64,000 nt of DNA from assembly GCA_029884165.1 (NCBI GenBank), contig JAOUIH010000001.1, forward strand, positions 62,001 to 126,000. The letters are read 5' to 3'. Shown in pieces: positions 8,663 through 17,497 of the stretch (position 1 is the first letter of the stretch; the number at the start of each line of letters is the position of its first letter). The notes under the pieces were generated by a model, which was not told the origin of the DNA, made no database searches, and worked only from the letters and a program-made list of their open reading frames with translations. A program made the position numbers and the translations under genes. Source of the stretch: Gammaproteobacteria bacterium (lineage in GTDB: Bacteria > Pseudomonadota > Gammaproteobacteria > Steroidobacterales > Woeseiaceae).

Positions 8663-11329
8663 TCAGTTCCTCGAATCGATCCGTTCGACGAGCCGGCCGC
8701 TGAGCTCTTCGCACATCGTCTCGTCGAGCGGCTTGTCGTCCCTGTCGACGATATAAAAGACGTCCTCCGCGCGCTCGCCGATCGTCAGGATCTTTGCCGT
8801 ATCGATGTGTATGCCCATCTCGACGAAGACCTGGCCCACCGTGGACAGGAGGCCCGGGCGGTCGGCCGCGACGAGTTCCATCACCGTTCGACGCCGCGCT
8901 CGATCACGATCGAAATACACCGCGGTGCGCGTGGAGAACATGCGCGCCTGTCGCGGCGGCCGCCGCGTGACCCGGACCCCGCCTTCGTCGGCCGCCGTGA
9001 GGACACGGCCGAGCAATCGCCTGACCTTGTTCATCCGCGCTTCGTCAATTTCCACGCGCCGGTCCGCCTCCATGAAGATGTAGGTATCCAGGCTGAAGCC
9101 GTTCGCCAGCGGGACGATACGGGCGTCGGCAATCGTCATGCCGAGTTCGTCCAGTATCGCCGTGGCCATCGCGAACGTCCGCCGCTCCCGCGGCGTGTAG
9201 AGCATCGCTTCGATGCCGTCGCCATTGACCTGCTTGCGCAGCTCGACGAAACCGATACCCGACGCAGGGTCGGAGTCCGCGAGCACCTCGGTGTGCCAGG
9301 CGATCTCACTGTCGCGGTAGCGCAGAAAGTAATCCTCTGTCAGCAGCCGCCAGACGCGCTGGACGTCGGCATCGGCCACCCCGGCGGCGCCGAGCAGTTC
9401 CGCTGCGGCCTGTTTCTTCTCGGCGATCAGTTCCTCGCGGTCGATCGGATTTTCCAGGCCGGCCCGGAGCGCATGCGTCGTTAGTGTGTACAGGTCATGA
9501 AAAAGCGTGGCCTTCCAGGAATTCCACAGCTTGGGATTGGTGCCGCGCACGTCGGCGACGGTGAGCACGTAAAGGTAGTCGAGATGCGTCTGGTCACCGA
9601 CCAGTACCGCAAACTCATTGATCACGTTCGGGTCGCTGATGTCCTTCTTCTGGGCCGTCATCGACAGCACCAGGTGATGCCGTACGAGCCAGGCGACCGT
9701 GCGGGCGTCGTAGGCGCTCATGCCGTGCTCGAGGCAGAACGACTGGGCGTCGACGGCGCCCAGCTCCGAGTGGTCTCCGCCGCGTCCCTTGGCAATGTCG
9801 TGGAACAGGCCGGCGAGATAGGCGATCTCCGGCTTCTCCAGCGACTGCATCACACGGCTGCAGTGCGGATACTCGTGGTCGAAGCGCGTCAACGCGAAGC
9901 GCCGCAGGTTGCTGACCACGAACAGCGTATGCTCATCGACCGTGTAGGCATGAAACAGGTCGTACTGCATGCGGCCCACGATGCGCCCGAAGCTTGGGAT
10001 GTAGAGCCCGAGCACGCCGTACAGGTTCATGCGCCGAAGTTCGTGAGTCACGCCTTCGGGCGCTTTCAGGATGCTGAGGAACAGGCGGTGATTGCGCGGG
10101 TTCTGGCGAAACTCTTCGTCGATCAGGTCGAGGTTGCGCTTGATCAGGCCGACGGTCGTCGCGCTGACGCCTCGCAGCAGCGGGTTCTGCTGCAGCAGCA
10201 GGAACAACTCGAGCAGCGCGGAAGGTTCGCGTGCGAATATGCCGTCATCCACCGCCTGCAGGAACCCGTTCTTGATCTGGAAACGTTCGTTCAGCGGCTC
10301 GGGCTCGGCCGCGGGGTCCATCAGGATCGCTTCCTCGAAAAGCTGCAGCAGCATCTCGTTCAGCCGGCTGAGTTCCATGACCGTCCGGTAATAGCGCTGC
10401 ATCAGCTGTTCGACCGCGAGCGTGTACGTCGCGTCCTCGTAACCGAGCATTTTCGCGAGGTTCGTCTGGTGATCGAACAGCAGCCGGTCCTCGCGGCGTC
10501 CGGTGAGCACGTGGAGCCCGAAGCGCACCCGCCAGAGGAATTCCTCGCATTCGTGCAGGCGCTGCAGCTGGCCGGTCGTCAGGAACCCGCGCGCAACCAG
10601 GTCGTCAAGCGTCGCGACGCCGAAATGGCGCTTAGCCACCCAGCTGATCATCTGCAGGTCGCGGAGCCCGCCAGGGCTCCCCTTGACGTTGGGCTCCAGC
10701 TTGTAGGCCGTGTCGTCATAGCGGTGGTGGCGCTCGATCTGCTCCTTGCGCTTGGCCGCGAAAAATTCGGCCGACGACCACATTCGTTCCGGCGATACGG
10801 CCGCCTGCATGGCGTCGAACAGCTGCGCCGGCCCGGCCAGCAAGCGGGCCTCCATCAACGTCGTTACGACGGTGAGATCGCCGGCGGCCTCGGCGCCGCA
10901 CTGGTCGACACTGCGGACGCTGTGCCCGATCTCGAGCCCGACGTCCCACAGGGCGGTGAGGAAGGCGCCGATGGCTTCTTCACCGCCGCGTGGCAGCGCC
11001 GCCTCCGTCAGCACCAAGATGTCGACATCGGAGTAGGGGTGGAGCTCGCCCCGGCCGTAACCGCCGACGGCGATGAGCGCCAGATCGCCGGCGTGCGGGC
11101 CGCTATGGCTGCGCCAGAGCTCGCACAGCAGGCGGTCGATCAGCAATGCGCGCAGGCGAACGAGTCGCCCGACAGATTCCCCGGCTCGAAATCGCCTGGC
11201 CAGGCTTTGGTCGGCGGCTGCCAGGGCCTCCCGGTAGTGCCGGGGCGCCCCGGGGCCGCCTATGAGGGCCCGCTCGAACTCCAGGAGTGTCGGGTCGGCG
11301 GCCAGCGGGGCTGTCGCGCTCCGGGCCAT
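8663..11329 (-). CDS. glnD: Bifunctional uridylyltransferase/uridylyl-removing enzyme GlnD
   Basis: 888-residue nitrogen sensor that adds UMP to PII proteins when glutamine is low and removes it when glutamine is high. The nucleotidyltransferase motif [15 protein letters not shown] is at residues 89-103. A central HD hydrolase domain shows the [13 protein letters not shown] motif. Two ACT domains occupy roughly the last 190 residues and would bind glutamine. Length matches the family (about 860-900). It lies between map and dapD on the minus strand, with a 13-bp gap to map, so it is probably cotranscribed from map. Confidence 0.97.
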   Translation of the reverse strand: MARSATAPLAADPTLLEFERALIGGPGAPRHYREALAAADQSLARRFRAGESVGRLVRLRALLIDRLLCELWRSHSGPHAGDLALIAVGGYGRGELHPYSDVDILVLTEAALPRGGEEAIGAFLTALWDVGLEIGHSVRSVDQCGAEAAGDLTVVTTLMEARLLAGPAQLFDAMQAAVSPERMWSSAEFFAAKRKEQIERHHRYDDTAYKLEPNVKGSPGGLRDLQMISWVAKRHFGVATLDDLVARGFLTTGQLQRLHECEEFLWRVRFGLHVLTGRREDRLLFDHQTNLAKMLGYEDATYTLAVEQLMQRYYRTVMELSRLNEMLLQLFEEAILMDPAAEPEPLNERFQIKNGFLQAVDDGIFAREPSALLELFLLLQQNPLLRGVSATTVGLIKRNLDLIDEEFRQNPRNHRLFLSILKAPEGVTHELRRMNLYGVLGLYIPSFGRIVGRMQYDLFHAYTVDEHTLFVVSNLRRFALTRFDHEYPHCSRVMQSLEKPEIAYLAGLFHDIAKGRGGDHSELGAVDAQSFCLEHGMSAYDARTVAWLVRHHLVLSMTAQKKDISDPNVINEFAVLVGDQTHLDYLYVLTVADVRGTNPKLWNSWKATLFHDLYTLTTHALRAGLENPIDREELIAEKKQAAAELLGAAGVADADVQRVWRLLTEDYFLRYRDSEIAWHTEVLADSDPASGIGFVELRKQVNGDGIEAMLYTPRERRTFAMATAILDELGMTIADARIVPLANGFSLDTYIFMEADRRVEIDEARMNKVRRLLGRVLTAADEGGVRVTRRPPRQARMFSTRTAVYFDRDRARRRTVMELVAADRPGLLSTVGQVFVEMGIHIDTAKILTIGERAEDVFYIVDRDDKPLDETMCEELSGRLVERIDSRN

Positions 11330-11342
11330 CGTGCGAACCCGC

Positions 11343-12107
11343 TCAGCGCTGACCGGCGCCGAGCGTCAGGACCTCGTGGCCGGTCTCGGTCACGAGCACC
11401 GTGTGCTCCCATTGCGCCGACAGCCTGTGGTCCTTGGTGACGACGGTCCACCCGTCCGGCAGCAGCCTTACGTGCCGCTTGCCCGCATTGACCATCGGTT
11501 CGACGGTGATGGTCATGCCGGGGGCAAGCGCGACGCCGGTGCCGGGCTGCCCGTAATGCAGGACCTGCGGGTCCTCGTGGAAATTGCGGCCTATGCCGTG
11601 CCCGCAGTATTCGCGGACGACCGAAAACCGGTTCTTCTCGACGTGCGTCTGGATCGCGTGGCCGATGTCACCGAGATAACTGCCCGGCGCCACCTGCTCG
11701 ATGCCGAGCCACATGCTTTCGAAGGCGACCTGCGCCAGCCTTTCGGCCTGGACGCCCGGCTTGCCGACGAAGAACATGCGGCTGGTGTCGCCGTGGAAGC
11801 CGTCCTTGATGACCGTGACGTCGATGTTGATCACGTCGCCGGCCTTCAGCACGCGGTCGCCCGGGATGCCGTGGCAGACCACGTGATTTACCGAGGTGCA
11901 GATGGACTTCGGGAAGCCGCGGTAGTTCAGGGGCGCCGGGATCGCGTCCTGGACCTCGGTGATGTAGCGGTGGCAGATCGCGTCCAGTTCCCCGGTCGTG
12001 ATACCCGGTTTGACATAATCTCCAATCATGTCAAGTACTTCGGCTGCCAGGCGTCCGGCAACACGCATTTTGTCCTGCTCATCAGGCGTCTTGATCGTTA
12101 CGTGCAT
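11343..12107 (-). CDS. map: Methionine aminopeptidase type I
   Basis: 254-residue metalloprotease that removes the initiator methionine from nascent proteins. All metal-site motifs are present in order: NHVVCHGIP (substrate histidine), NIDVTV and HGDTSR (aspartates), YCGHGIGRNFHEDP (histidine), TVEPMV and QWEHTVLVTE (glutamates). I start it at ATG 12107 (MHVTIKTPDEQDKMR); 44 upstream in-frame residues overlap the divergent rpsB promoter region and are not family-like. It is divergent from rpsB, the usual gammaproteobacterial arrangement. Confidence 0.97.
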   Translation of the reverse strand: MHVTIKTPDEQDKMRVAGRLAAEVLDMIGDYVKPGITTGELDAICHRYITEVQDAIPAPLNYRGFPKSICTSVNHVVCHGIPGDRVLKAGDVINIDVTVIKDGFHGDTSRMFFVGKPGVQAERLAQVAFESMWLGIEQVAPGSYLGDIGHAIQTHVEKNRFSVVREYCGHGIGRNFHEDPQVLHYGQPGTGVALAPGMTITVEPMVNAGKRHVRLLPDGWTVVTKDHRLSAQWEHTVLVTETGHEVLTLGAGQR

Positions 12108-12168
12108 AGTGCTCAGGGGGGAATGGCCGACCCGGCCCTCGATTCGGCGAAATTCCAGCAAATCTGCG

Positions 12169-12197
12169 TTGTTGGCCGTCGGGCGGTATGGTATAAA
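12169..12197 (+). promoter_or_regulatory. Candidate housekeeping promoter for rpsB-tsf
   Basis: A -10 like TATAAA (12192-12197; 5 of 6 to TATAAT) is preceded by TTGTTG (12169-12174; 3 of 6 to TTGACA) with a 17-bp spacer. It would give a leader of about 105 nt before the rpsB ATG at 12313. Leaders of this kind in gammaproteobacteria bind S2 for autoregulation, and complementary G/C-rich tracts at about 12248-12285 could fold. I cannot confirm the specific leader structure by eye. Confidence 0.4.
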
Positions 12198-12312
12198 GCG
12201 CGCGCCCAAGAGGCAACGAATCCACACGTATACCGACACATGGCACTGGGTGCCCCACCGAAAAAGGGGTTGTGCGATGGGGTGTACGGAGGCTTAACCC
12301 GGAGTATTTAGC

Positions 12313-13350
12313 ATGGCAGATATCACTATGCGCCAGATGCTTGAGGCTGGCGTGCACTTTGGTCATCAGACCCGCTACTGGAACCCGAAGATGGCGCCCT
12401 ACATCTTCGGCGAGCGCAACAAGATCCACATCATCAATCTCGAGATGAGCCTGCCCATGGCCAGGGAGGCCTACGGCTTCATCAAGGCCGTGGTGGCCGA
12501 TGGTGGCCGCGTCCTGTTCGTCGGGACGAAGCGCGCCGCCCGGGAGGCGATCAGCGCCCAGGCAGAGCGCTGCAGCATGCCCTATGTCAGCCAGCGCTGG
12601 CTGGGCGGCATGCTGACGAACTTCAAGACGATCCGGCAGTCGGTCAAGCGGCTCAAGGAACTCGAGGCGATGCACGAGGAAGGCCGTTTCGAGGGCCTGA
12701 CGAAGAAGGAAATTCTCGGCCTGCGGCGCGAACAGGAAAAGCTGGAGCGCAGCCTTGGCGGCATCAAGGACATGGCGTCGCTGCCGGACGTGCTGTTCGT
12801 CATCGACGTCGATCACGAGGACATCGCGGTGCGCGAGGCCCGCAAGCTCGGCATCCCGGTCGTAGCGGTCGTCGATACGAACTGCTCGCCGGAACAGATC
12901 GAGTATGTCATCCCTGGCAACGACGATGCCATGCAGGCGATCACGCTGTATTCGGCGCTGGTCGCCGACGCGGTTCTCGATGGCAAGGCCTCGCTGCCCG
13001 AAGTGGCGCTCGGTGACGACGAGTTCGTGGAACTCGACGAGGAAGGCAAGCCCCGGAAGTCTGGCGCGCGCAAGAAAAAGCCGGCCAAGAAGGTGGCGAA
13101 GACGACGCGCAAGCCGGCGCGCAAGAAGATCGAAGAGGCGGCGGCCGACGAAGCAGCCGACGAAGCAGCCGACGAAGCGGCCGACCAGGCAGCCGACGAC
13201 GCGGCGAGCGACGGCGCAGCGGCGGACGTAGCCGCGGCAGAGGCGGGCGCAGAGGAAGCGCAGCCCCGGCCGAAGAAGAAGGCGAAAAAGTCGCCGAAGA
13301 AAGCGGCCGCCGACGATTCGGACGACGACGAGTCGGACGAGAACGAGTGA
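12313..13350 (+). CDS. rpsB: 30S ribosomal protein S2 with long acidic/basic C-terminal tail
   Basis: 345-residue small-subunit protein S2. The first 235 or so residues are a normal S2 ([34 protein letters not shown], the [11 protein letters not shown] segment). The family usually ends near 240 residues. Here about 105 extra residues follow: a lysine/arginine-rich stretch, an alanine-aspartate-glutamate repeat (12-bp tandem repeats at 13144-13203), another lysine-rich stretch and an acidic end ([12 protein letters not shown]). It is divergent from map and followed by tsf after a hairpin. The tail is probably disordered; its role is unknown. Confidence 0.97.
   Translation: MADITMRQMLEAGVHFGHQTRYWNPKMAPYIFGERNKIHIINLEMSLPMAREAYGFIKAVVADGGRVLFVGTKRAAREAISAQAERCSMPYVSQRWLGGMLTNFKTIRQSVKRLKELEAMHEEGRFEGLTKKEILGLRREQEKLERSLGGIKDMASLPDVLFVIDVDHEDIAVREARKLGIPVVAVVDTNCSPEQIEYVIPGNDDAMQAITLYSALVADAVLDGKASLPEVALGDDEFVELDEEGKPRKSGARKKKPAKKVAKTTRKPARKKIEEAAADEAADEAADEAADQAADDAASDGAAADVAAAEAGAEEAQPRPKKKAKKSPKKAAADDSDDDESDENE
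13144..13203 (+). repeat. 12-bp tandem repeat, five copies, in rpsB tail
   Basis: GCCGACGAAGCA at 13144-13155 is repeated at 13156-13167 (identical), 13168-13179 (one change), 13180-13191 (two changes) and 13192-13203 (diverged). It stays in frame and encodes Ala-Asp-Glu-Ala repeats beginning at residue 278 of S2. Slipped-strand copy-number change would preserve the frame. Confidence 0.9.
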
Positions 13351-13356
13351 GCGGCG

Positions 13357-13384
13357 CCGGTCTCGCGGAGGGACGCGAGACCGG
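13357..13384 (+). terminator. rpsB-tsf intercistronic hairpin (attenuator-like)
   Basis: CCGGTCTCGCG (13357-13367) pairs perfectly with CGCGAGACCGG (13374-13384) around a 6-base loop, 7 bp after the rpsB stop. It lacks a T-run. A partial terminator between rpsB and tsf is known in enteric bacteria; by position this hairpin may do the same or protect the rpsB mRNA. Confidence 0.55.
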
Positions 13385-13460
13385 GCCCGAAACCGGAACG
13401 GCCCGCTGTGCGACGGCATTGTCCGCACGCGCGCCACACCACAGCCGAGGAATTTGAGCG

Positions 13461-14336
13461 ATGTCCATAAACGCATCGATGGTCAAGGAACTTCGCGAGC
13501 GCACCGGCGCTGGCATGATGGAATGCAAGAAGGCGCTGGTTGAGGCCGGCGGCAACATGGATGAGGCAGTCGAATTGCTGCGGAAGTCGGGCCAGGCGAA
13601 GGCTGACAAGAAAGCGAGCCGAGTCGCGGCGGATGGCCGCGTGATCATCGCAGTCGACGGCAGCAAGGCGGCGATCGTCGAAATCAACTCGGAGACCGAC
13701 TTTGTCGCCAAGGACGAGAATTTCGCGTCCTTTGCCGACGCTGTGGCCAAGCTCGCGCTGGCCTCCGGAACCGAGGATGTCGCGAAGCTCAACGAGCAGA
13801 AGCTGGCCGACGGCCGGACGGTCGAGACGGCCCGCACCGACCTGGTCGCCAAGGTCGGAGAGAACATCTCGGTGCGCCGCGTGGCGCAGGTCCGCGCGGC
13901 CGACCATCTCGGCACTTACTTGCACGGCGGCCGGATCGGGGCCGTCGTGGCCATGCAGGGTGGCGACGAAGACCTGGCCCGCGACATCGCAATGCACGTG
14001 GCGGCCAGCAACCCGGCCTGCGTGGACGAGCGCGGCGTACCGGCTGATATCCTGGAACGGGAACGACGCATATTCGCGGAACAGGCCGCTGAATCGGGCA
14101 AACCTGCCGACATTGTCGAGAAAATGGTCAATGGCAGGATCGCCAAGTTCCTCAAGGAAATCACCCTGCTCGGCCAGCCTTTCGTCAAGGATCCGGATAC
14201 CTCGGTCGACAAGCTTCTGAAGAAGGCCGGCGCGACGGTGGCGAGCTTCGTGCGCTTCGAGGTTGGCGAAGGCATCGAGAAAAAGGAAGAGAACTTCGCC
14301 GACGAGGTGATGAAGCAGGTCAAGGGAGGCGCCTGA
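13461..14336 (+). CDS. tsf: Translation elongation factor Ts
   Basis: 291-residue guanine-nucleotide exchange factor for EF-Tu. The N-terminal UBA-like region with [15 protein letters not shown], the [15 protein letters not shown] core motif and the coiled-coil part are all visible. Length is close to the E. coli protein (283). A ribosome site (GAGGAA) precedes ATG 13461. It is the second gene of the rpsB-tsf operon. Confidence 0.97.
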   Translation: MSINASMVKELRERTGAGMMECKKALVEAGGNMDEAVELLRKSGQAKADKKASRVAADGRVIIAVDGSKAAIVEINSETDFVAKDENFASFADAVAKLALASGTEDVAKLNEQKLADGRTVETARTDLVAKVGENISVRRVAQVRAADHLGTYLHGGRIGAVVAMQGGDEDLARDIAMHVAASNPACVDERGVPADILERERRIFAEQAAESGKPADIVEKMVNGRIAKFLKEITLLGQPFVKDPDTSVDKLLKKAGATVASFVRFEVGEGIEKKEENFADEVMKQVKGGA

Positions 14337-14452
14337 CGCCTGCCAGGGCCGTCGGGACGGGTTGTTCCCGATCGACCCGAAACCGGTAGAATCGTGGCGG
14401 CTCGGCACGGTGCGGGCCGTCCAATGGACTCATATATAAAGGCCCAGCGAAT

Positions 14453-15175
14453 ATGAACGATGCCCCGGTTCTCTATCGACGCGTGTTGCTCAAGCTGAGC
14501 GGTGAGGCGTTGATGGGCGAGCTGGATTACGGCATCGATCCGAAGGTCATCCAGCGGATAGCCACCGAGGTGTCCGAGGTCCGCGCCCTGGGGATCGAGG
14601 TCGCAATAGTCATCGGCGGCGGCAATATCTTCCGCGGGGCGGGGCTGGCGGATGCGGGCATCGACCGGGTCACGGGCGACTACATGGGCATGCTCGCGAC
14701 CGTGATGAATGCGCTCGCAATCCAGGACTCGCTGGAATCGATCGGCGCGTTCGCCAGGGTCATGTCCGCGATACAGATTCACCAGGTTTGCGAGGACTAC
14801 ATCCGCCGCCGCGCGGTGCGTCATCTCGAAAAGGGCAGGATCGTGATACTCGCCGCGGGCACGGGCAACCCGTTCTTCACGACCGATACTGCCGCCAGCC
14901 TGCGCGCCATCGAAATCGGAGCCGACGTCCTGCTGAAGGCCACGAAGGTCAGCGGTGTCTACGATTCGGATCCCGCAAAGAATTCAGAGGCTTCGCTGTT
15001 CGATACGGTCTCCTTCGACAAGGTCCTGATCGACAAGCTGAACGTCATGGATGCCACGGCCGTCGTCATGTGCCGCGATAACAACCTGCCATTACGCGTC
15101 TTCAGCATGGCCGAGCCGCGGGCGCTGGTGCGTGCAATGAGCGACGGTTCCGTCGGTACACTGGTTACCGCCTGA
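14453..15175 (+). CDS. pyrH: Uridylate kinase (UMP kinase)
   Basis: 240-residue amino-acid-kinase-fold enzyme converting UMP to UDP, needed for all pyrimidine nucleotides and for UDP-sugars. Motifs: [11 protein letters not shown] (ATP site), [22 protein letters not shown] (UMP site) and [16 protein letters not shown] 116-bp gap follows tsf and contains a -10-like TAGAAT near 14390 but no convincing -35. frr lies 39 bp downstream. Confidence 0.97.
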   Translation: MNDAPVLYRRVLLKLSGEALMGELDYGIDPKVIQRIATEVSEVRALGIEVAIVIGGGNIFRGAGLADAGIDRVTGDYMGMLATVMNALAIQDSLESIGAFARVMSAIQIHQVCEDYIRRRAVRHLEKGRIVILAAGTGNPFFTTDTAASLRAIEIGADVLLKATKVSGVYDSDPAKNSEASLFDTVSFDKVLIDKLNVMDATAVVMCRDNNLPLRVFSMAEPRALVRAMSDGSVGTLVTA

Positions 15176-15214
15176 TGACGGTTCGTAAACGGTTACAGAG
15201 CAGGGGCGAACAAG

Positions 15215-15772
15215 GTGATTGAAGACATCAAGAAAGACGCAACCGCACGCATGCAGAAGAGCGTTGCCGCTCTGAAGCAGGACCTGACCAAGATTCGCAC
15301 CGGCCGGGCGCACACGAGCTTGCTCGATCACATCACCGTCGAGTATTACGGTTCGCAGGTGCCGCTCAACCAGGTAGCGAATGTCAATGTCGAGGACTCA
15401 CGAACCCTGGCCGTTTCGCCGTGGGAGAAGAGCATGGTGCCCGTGATCGAAAAGGCGATCCTGACCTCTGACCTCGGGCTCAATCCGGTGACCGCCGGCA
15501 GCGTCATACGGGTTCCCCTGCCGCCGCTGACGGAGGAGCGCCGCAAGGACATGATCAAGCTCGTTCGGCACGAGGCGGAAGGCGGCCGCGTCGCAATCAG
15601 GAACATTCGCCGCGACGCGCTCAACAGCCTCAAGGAACTGCTGAAAGAGAAAATGATCGGCGAGGACGAGGAGCGGCGGGCACAGGACGAGGTACAGTCA
15701 CTCACAGACAAGCACGTTGCGGACATAGACAAGGTGCTGGCCGAGAAAGAGGCCGAGTTGATGGAGATCTAG
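15215..15772 (+). CDS. frr: Ribosome recycling factor
   Basis: 185-residue tRNA-shaped factor that, with EF-G, splits post-termination ribosomes. Length equals the E. coli protein. Conserved segments include [29 protein letters not shown] and [16 protein letters not shown] start with a weak ribosome site (CAGGGGCG). Fits the conserved order pyrH-frr-uppS. Confidence 0.97.
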   Translation: MIEDIKKDATARMQKSVAALKQDLTKIRTGRAHTSLLDHITVEYYGSQVPLNQVANVNVEDSRTLAVSPWEKSMVPVIEKAILTSDLGLNPVTAGSVIRVPLPPLTEERRKDMIKLVRHEAEGGRVAIRNIRRDALNSLKELLKEKMIGEDEERRAQDEVQSLTDKHVADIDKVLAEKEAELMEI

Positions 15773-15817
15773 GCGGAAGCGGATCCCCGTTTCGGTCGAA
15801 GGGAAAAGCAGGCAGGC

Positions 15818-16546
15818 ATGAGCAGCGACAGTATTCCGAGGCACGTTGCCGTCATCATGGACGGAAACGGGCGCTGGGCCGAGGGGCGGTCGAAGCCTCG
15901 CTATGCCGGTCACCGGGCCGGCATCGGTCCCGTTCGTGAGACGGTGGAGCATGCTGCCAAGCGCGGAATTGCCAGGCTGACTCTGTTTGCCTTCAGCAGT
16001 GAGAATTGGGGCAGGCCCCAGGACGAGGTCAGTCGCCTGATGGGACTGTTTCACGAGGCCCTGCAACGGGAAATCGACGAGTTGCATGCAAACCATGTCC
16101 GGCTCCGGTTCATCGGCGACCGCTCGATGCTGCGGTCGGGCCTGCGCCAGCGGATCGCCGATGCCGAGGCGCTGACGGCGGCCAATGATGGACTCGGCCT
16201 CAATATCGCGGTCGCATACGGCGGCCGCTGGGACATCGCTAACGCCGCGCGGCGGCTCGCGGAACGTGTGGAGAGAGGTGAATTGAAGGCGTCGGCTATC
16301 GACGAGGCCGAGTTCGCCACAGCGCTCTCTCTGACCGGCGAGCCGGACGTCGATCTGCTGATCCGTACCGGCGGCGAACATCGAATCAGCAATTTCCTGC
16401 TCTGGAACCTCGCCTACGCCGAGCTTTATTTCACGGATTGCCTCTGGCCCGACTTCTCGTCTCGGGAATTCGATGCGGCGCTGGCCTTCTTCGGAAGCCG
16501 GGAACGGCGCTACGGACATACCGGCAAGCAGCTGGGGGTCGCCTGA
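15818..16546 (+). CDS. uppS: Undecaprenyl diphosphate synthase
   Basis: 242-residue cis-prenyltransferase that extends farnesyl diphosphate with isopentenyl diphosphate to the C55 carrier for peptidoglycan and O-antigen. The pyrophosphate site IMDGNGRWA has D15; TLFAFSSENWGRP and the C-terminal DLLIRTGGEHRISNFLLWN motif are also present. It consumes isopentenyl diphosphate, so the cell must make this even though dxr is missing from its usual position a few genes downstream. cdsA begins 1 bp after its stop. Confidence 0.97.
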   Translation: MSSDSIPRHVAVIMDGNGRWAEGRSKPRYAGHRAGIGPVRETVEHAAKRGIARLTLFAFSSENWGRPQDEVSRLMGLFHEALQREIDELHANHVRLRFIGDRSMLRSGLRQRIADAEALTAANDGLGLNIAVAYGGRWDIANAARRLAERVERGELKASAIDEAEFATALSLTGEPDVDLLIRTGGEHRISNFLLWNLAYAELYFTDCLWPDFSSREFDAALAFFGSRERRYGHTGKQLGVA

Positions 16547-16547
16547 C

Positions 16548-17339
16548 ATGCTCCGACAGCGCGTGATCACGGCCATCGTGGCCGCGGCGATACTGCTGCT
16601 GGTCCTGTACGTACTTCCGGAGGCGCTGGCGCGGCTCTGCCTGGCGGCCATCTTCGTCGGCGCCGCCTGGGAGTGGTCGGGTCTGCTCGGGCTCGGGTCG
16701 CCGTTGGTCCGGTTCGTTTACGTCGGCCTGATAGGGGTTCTGCAGCTCGCGGCGTTCCTGCTGGTGCCGGCCTCGTTGAGCTATGAATTCGTCCTGGCGA
16801 TCGCTATCGCGTGGTGGCTCGCCGCATTCGCCTGGACCTTCTTTTATCCGACGCCGATTCCCGCCCCGGTCGGCTGGCTGGGAGGCGCGCTCGTGCTGGT
16901 GCCGGCCTATGTTGCGCTCGACTGGCTTTATGGCCAGTCATCGAACCTGCTGTTGTTCATGCTGATCATCGTCTGGGCCGCCGACAGTGGAGCGTATTTT
17001 TCCGGCAGGAAATTCGGTCACGTCAAGCTCGCGCCGGCTATCAGTCCCGGCAAGACCTGGGAAGGCGTCGTCGGCGGACTCCTTGCCGTACTGCTGGTCG
17101 CGGTCCTGCGGGGGCTCTGGACGGGCAACGACCTGGCTGTCCTGGTGCCGTTCTGCATCGCGGTCGCGCTGCTCTCGATAATCGGCGACCTGACGGTCAG
17201 CATGTTCAAGCGCAATGCAGGCGTGAAGGACAGCGGCACCATGTTCCCGGGACACGGCGGGCTACTGGACCGGATCGACAGCGTGACGGCGGCAGCACCC
17301 CTGTTTGCAGCCGGCGTGGCTCTGGCGGGACTGTCCTAA
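16548..17339 (+). CDS. cdsA: Phosphatidate cytidylyltransferase
   Basis: 263-residue polytopic membrane enzyme making CDP-diacylglycerol from phosphatidate and CTP, the branch point for membrane phospholipids. The signature is near the C-terminus: SPGKTWEGVVGG, then the MFKRNAGVKDSGTMFPGHGG stretch and DRIDS. ATG 16548 is chosen because it follows the uppS stop by one base and begins a hydrophobic segment (MLRQRVITAIVAAA). In relatives the next gene is dxr; here a 154-bp gap leads to rseP. Confidence 0.96.
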   Translation: MLRQRVITAIVAAAILLLVLYVLPEALARLCLAAIFVGAAWEWSGLLGLGSPLVRFVYVGLIGVLQLAAFLLVPASLSYEFVLAIAIAWWLAAFAWTFFYPTPIPAPVGWLGGALVLVPAYVALDWLYGQSSNLLLFMLIIVWAADSGAYFSGRKFGHVKLAPAISPGKTWEGVVGGLLAVLLVAVLRGLWTGNDLAVLVPFCIAVALLSIIGDLTVSMFKRNAGVKDSGTMFPGHGGLLDRIDSVTAAAPLFAAGVALAGLS

Positions 17340-17497
17340 TGGGAATGCGGACGTTCAGCGCCCGTTCACCCAGGCACGGCGAGTATGCCCGGGAACTGCG
17401 CCGTGCGGGCATAGTCCTATCCGGAACGCCGGCGGCCGTGCGTAAGGGTGCCCCCGATATGCAAAGATCGCTGTTTTTAAAAGGATTTTGCGAGTGA
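17339..17497 (+). CDS. Doubtful 52-codon ORF between cdsA and rseP
   Basis: A 52-codon frame fills the gap where dxr normally sits. Its ATG overlaps the cdsA stop (TAATG) and its TGA overlaps the rseP GTG (GTGA). The product starts MGMRTFSARSPRHGEY, is basic, has no membrane span and matches nothing I recognise, including Dxr. About 19 of its 51 codons after the start end in A or T, clearly more than in neighbouring genes, so it is more probably non-coding spacer holding a promoter and the rseP ribosome site than a real gene. Confidence 0.2.
   Translation: MGMRTFSARSPRHGEYARELRRAGIVLSGTPAAVRKGAPDMQRSLFLKGFCE
17392..17419 (+). promoter_or_regulatory. Candidate sigma-E promoter upstream of rseP-bamA-skp
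   Basis: GGAACTG (17392-17398) and GTCCTA (17414-17419) are separated by 15 bp. The established sigma-E consensus is GGAACTT and GTCTAA with about 15-16 bp. The same 15-bp spacing is seen in the stronger candidate before rpoE at 53387-53414. bamA, skp, lpxD and rseP are known sigma-E targets in enteric bacteria, which supports the call, but the -10 is only 4 of 6. Confidence 0.4.

Noticed and set aside
9497-11440. 647-codon open frame on the plus strand opposite glnD
   Set aside because: glnD has all its domains on the other strand; this frame is compositional shadow.
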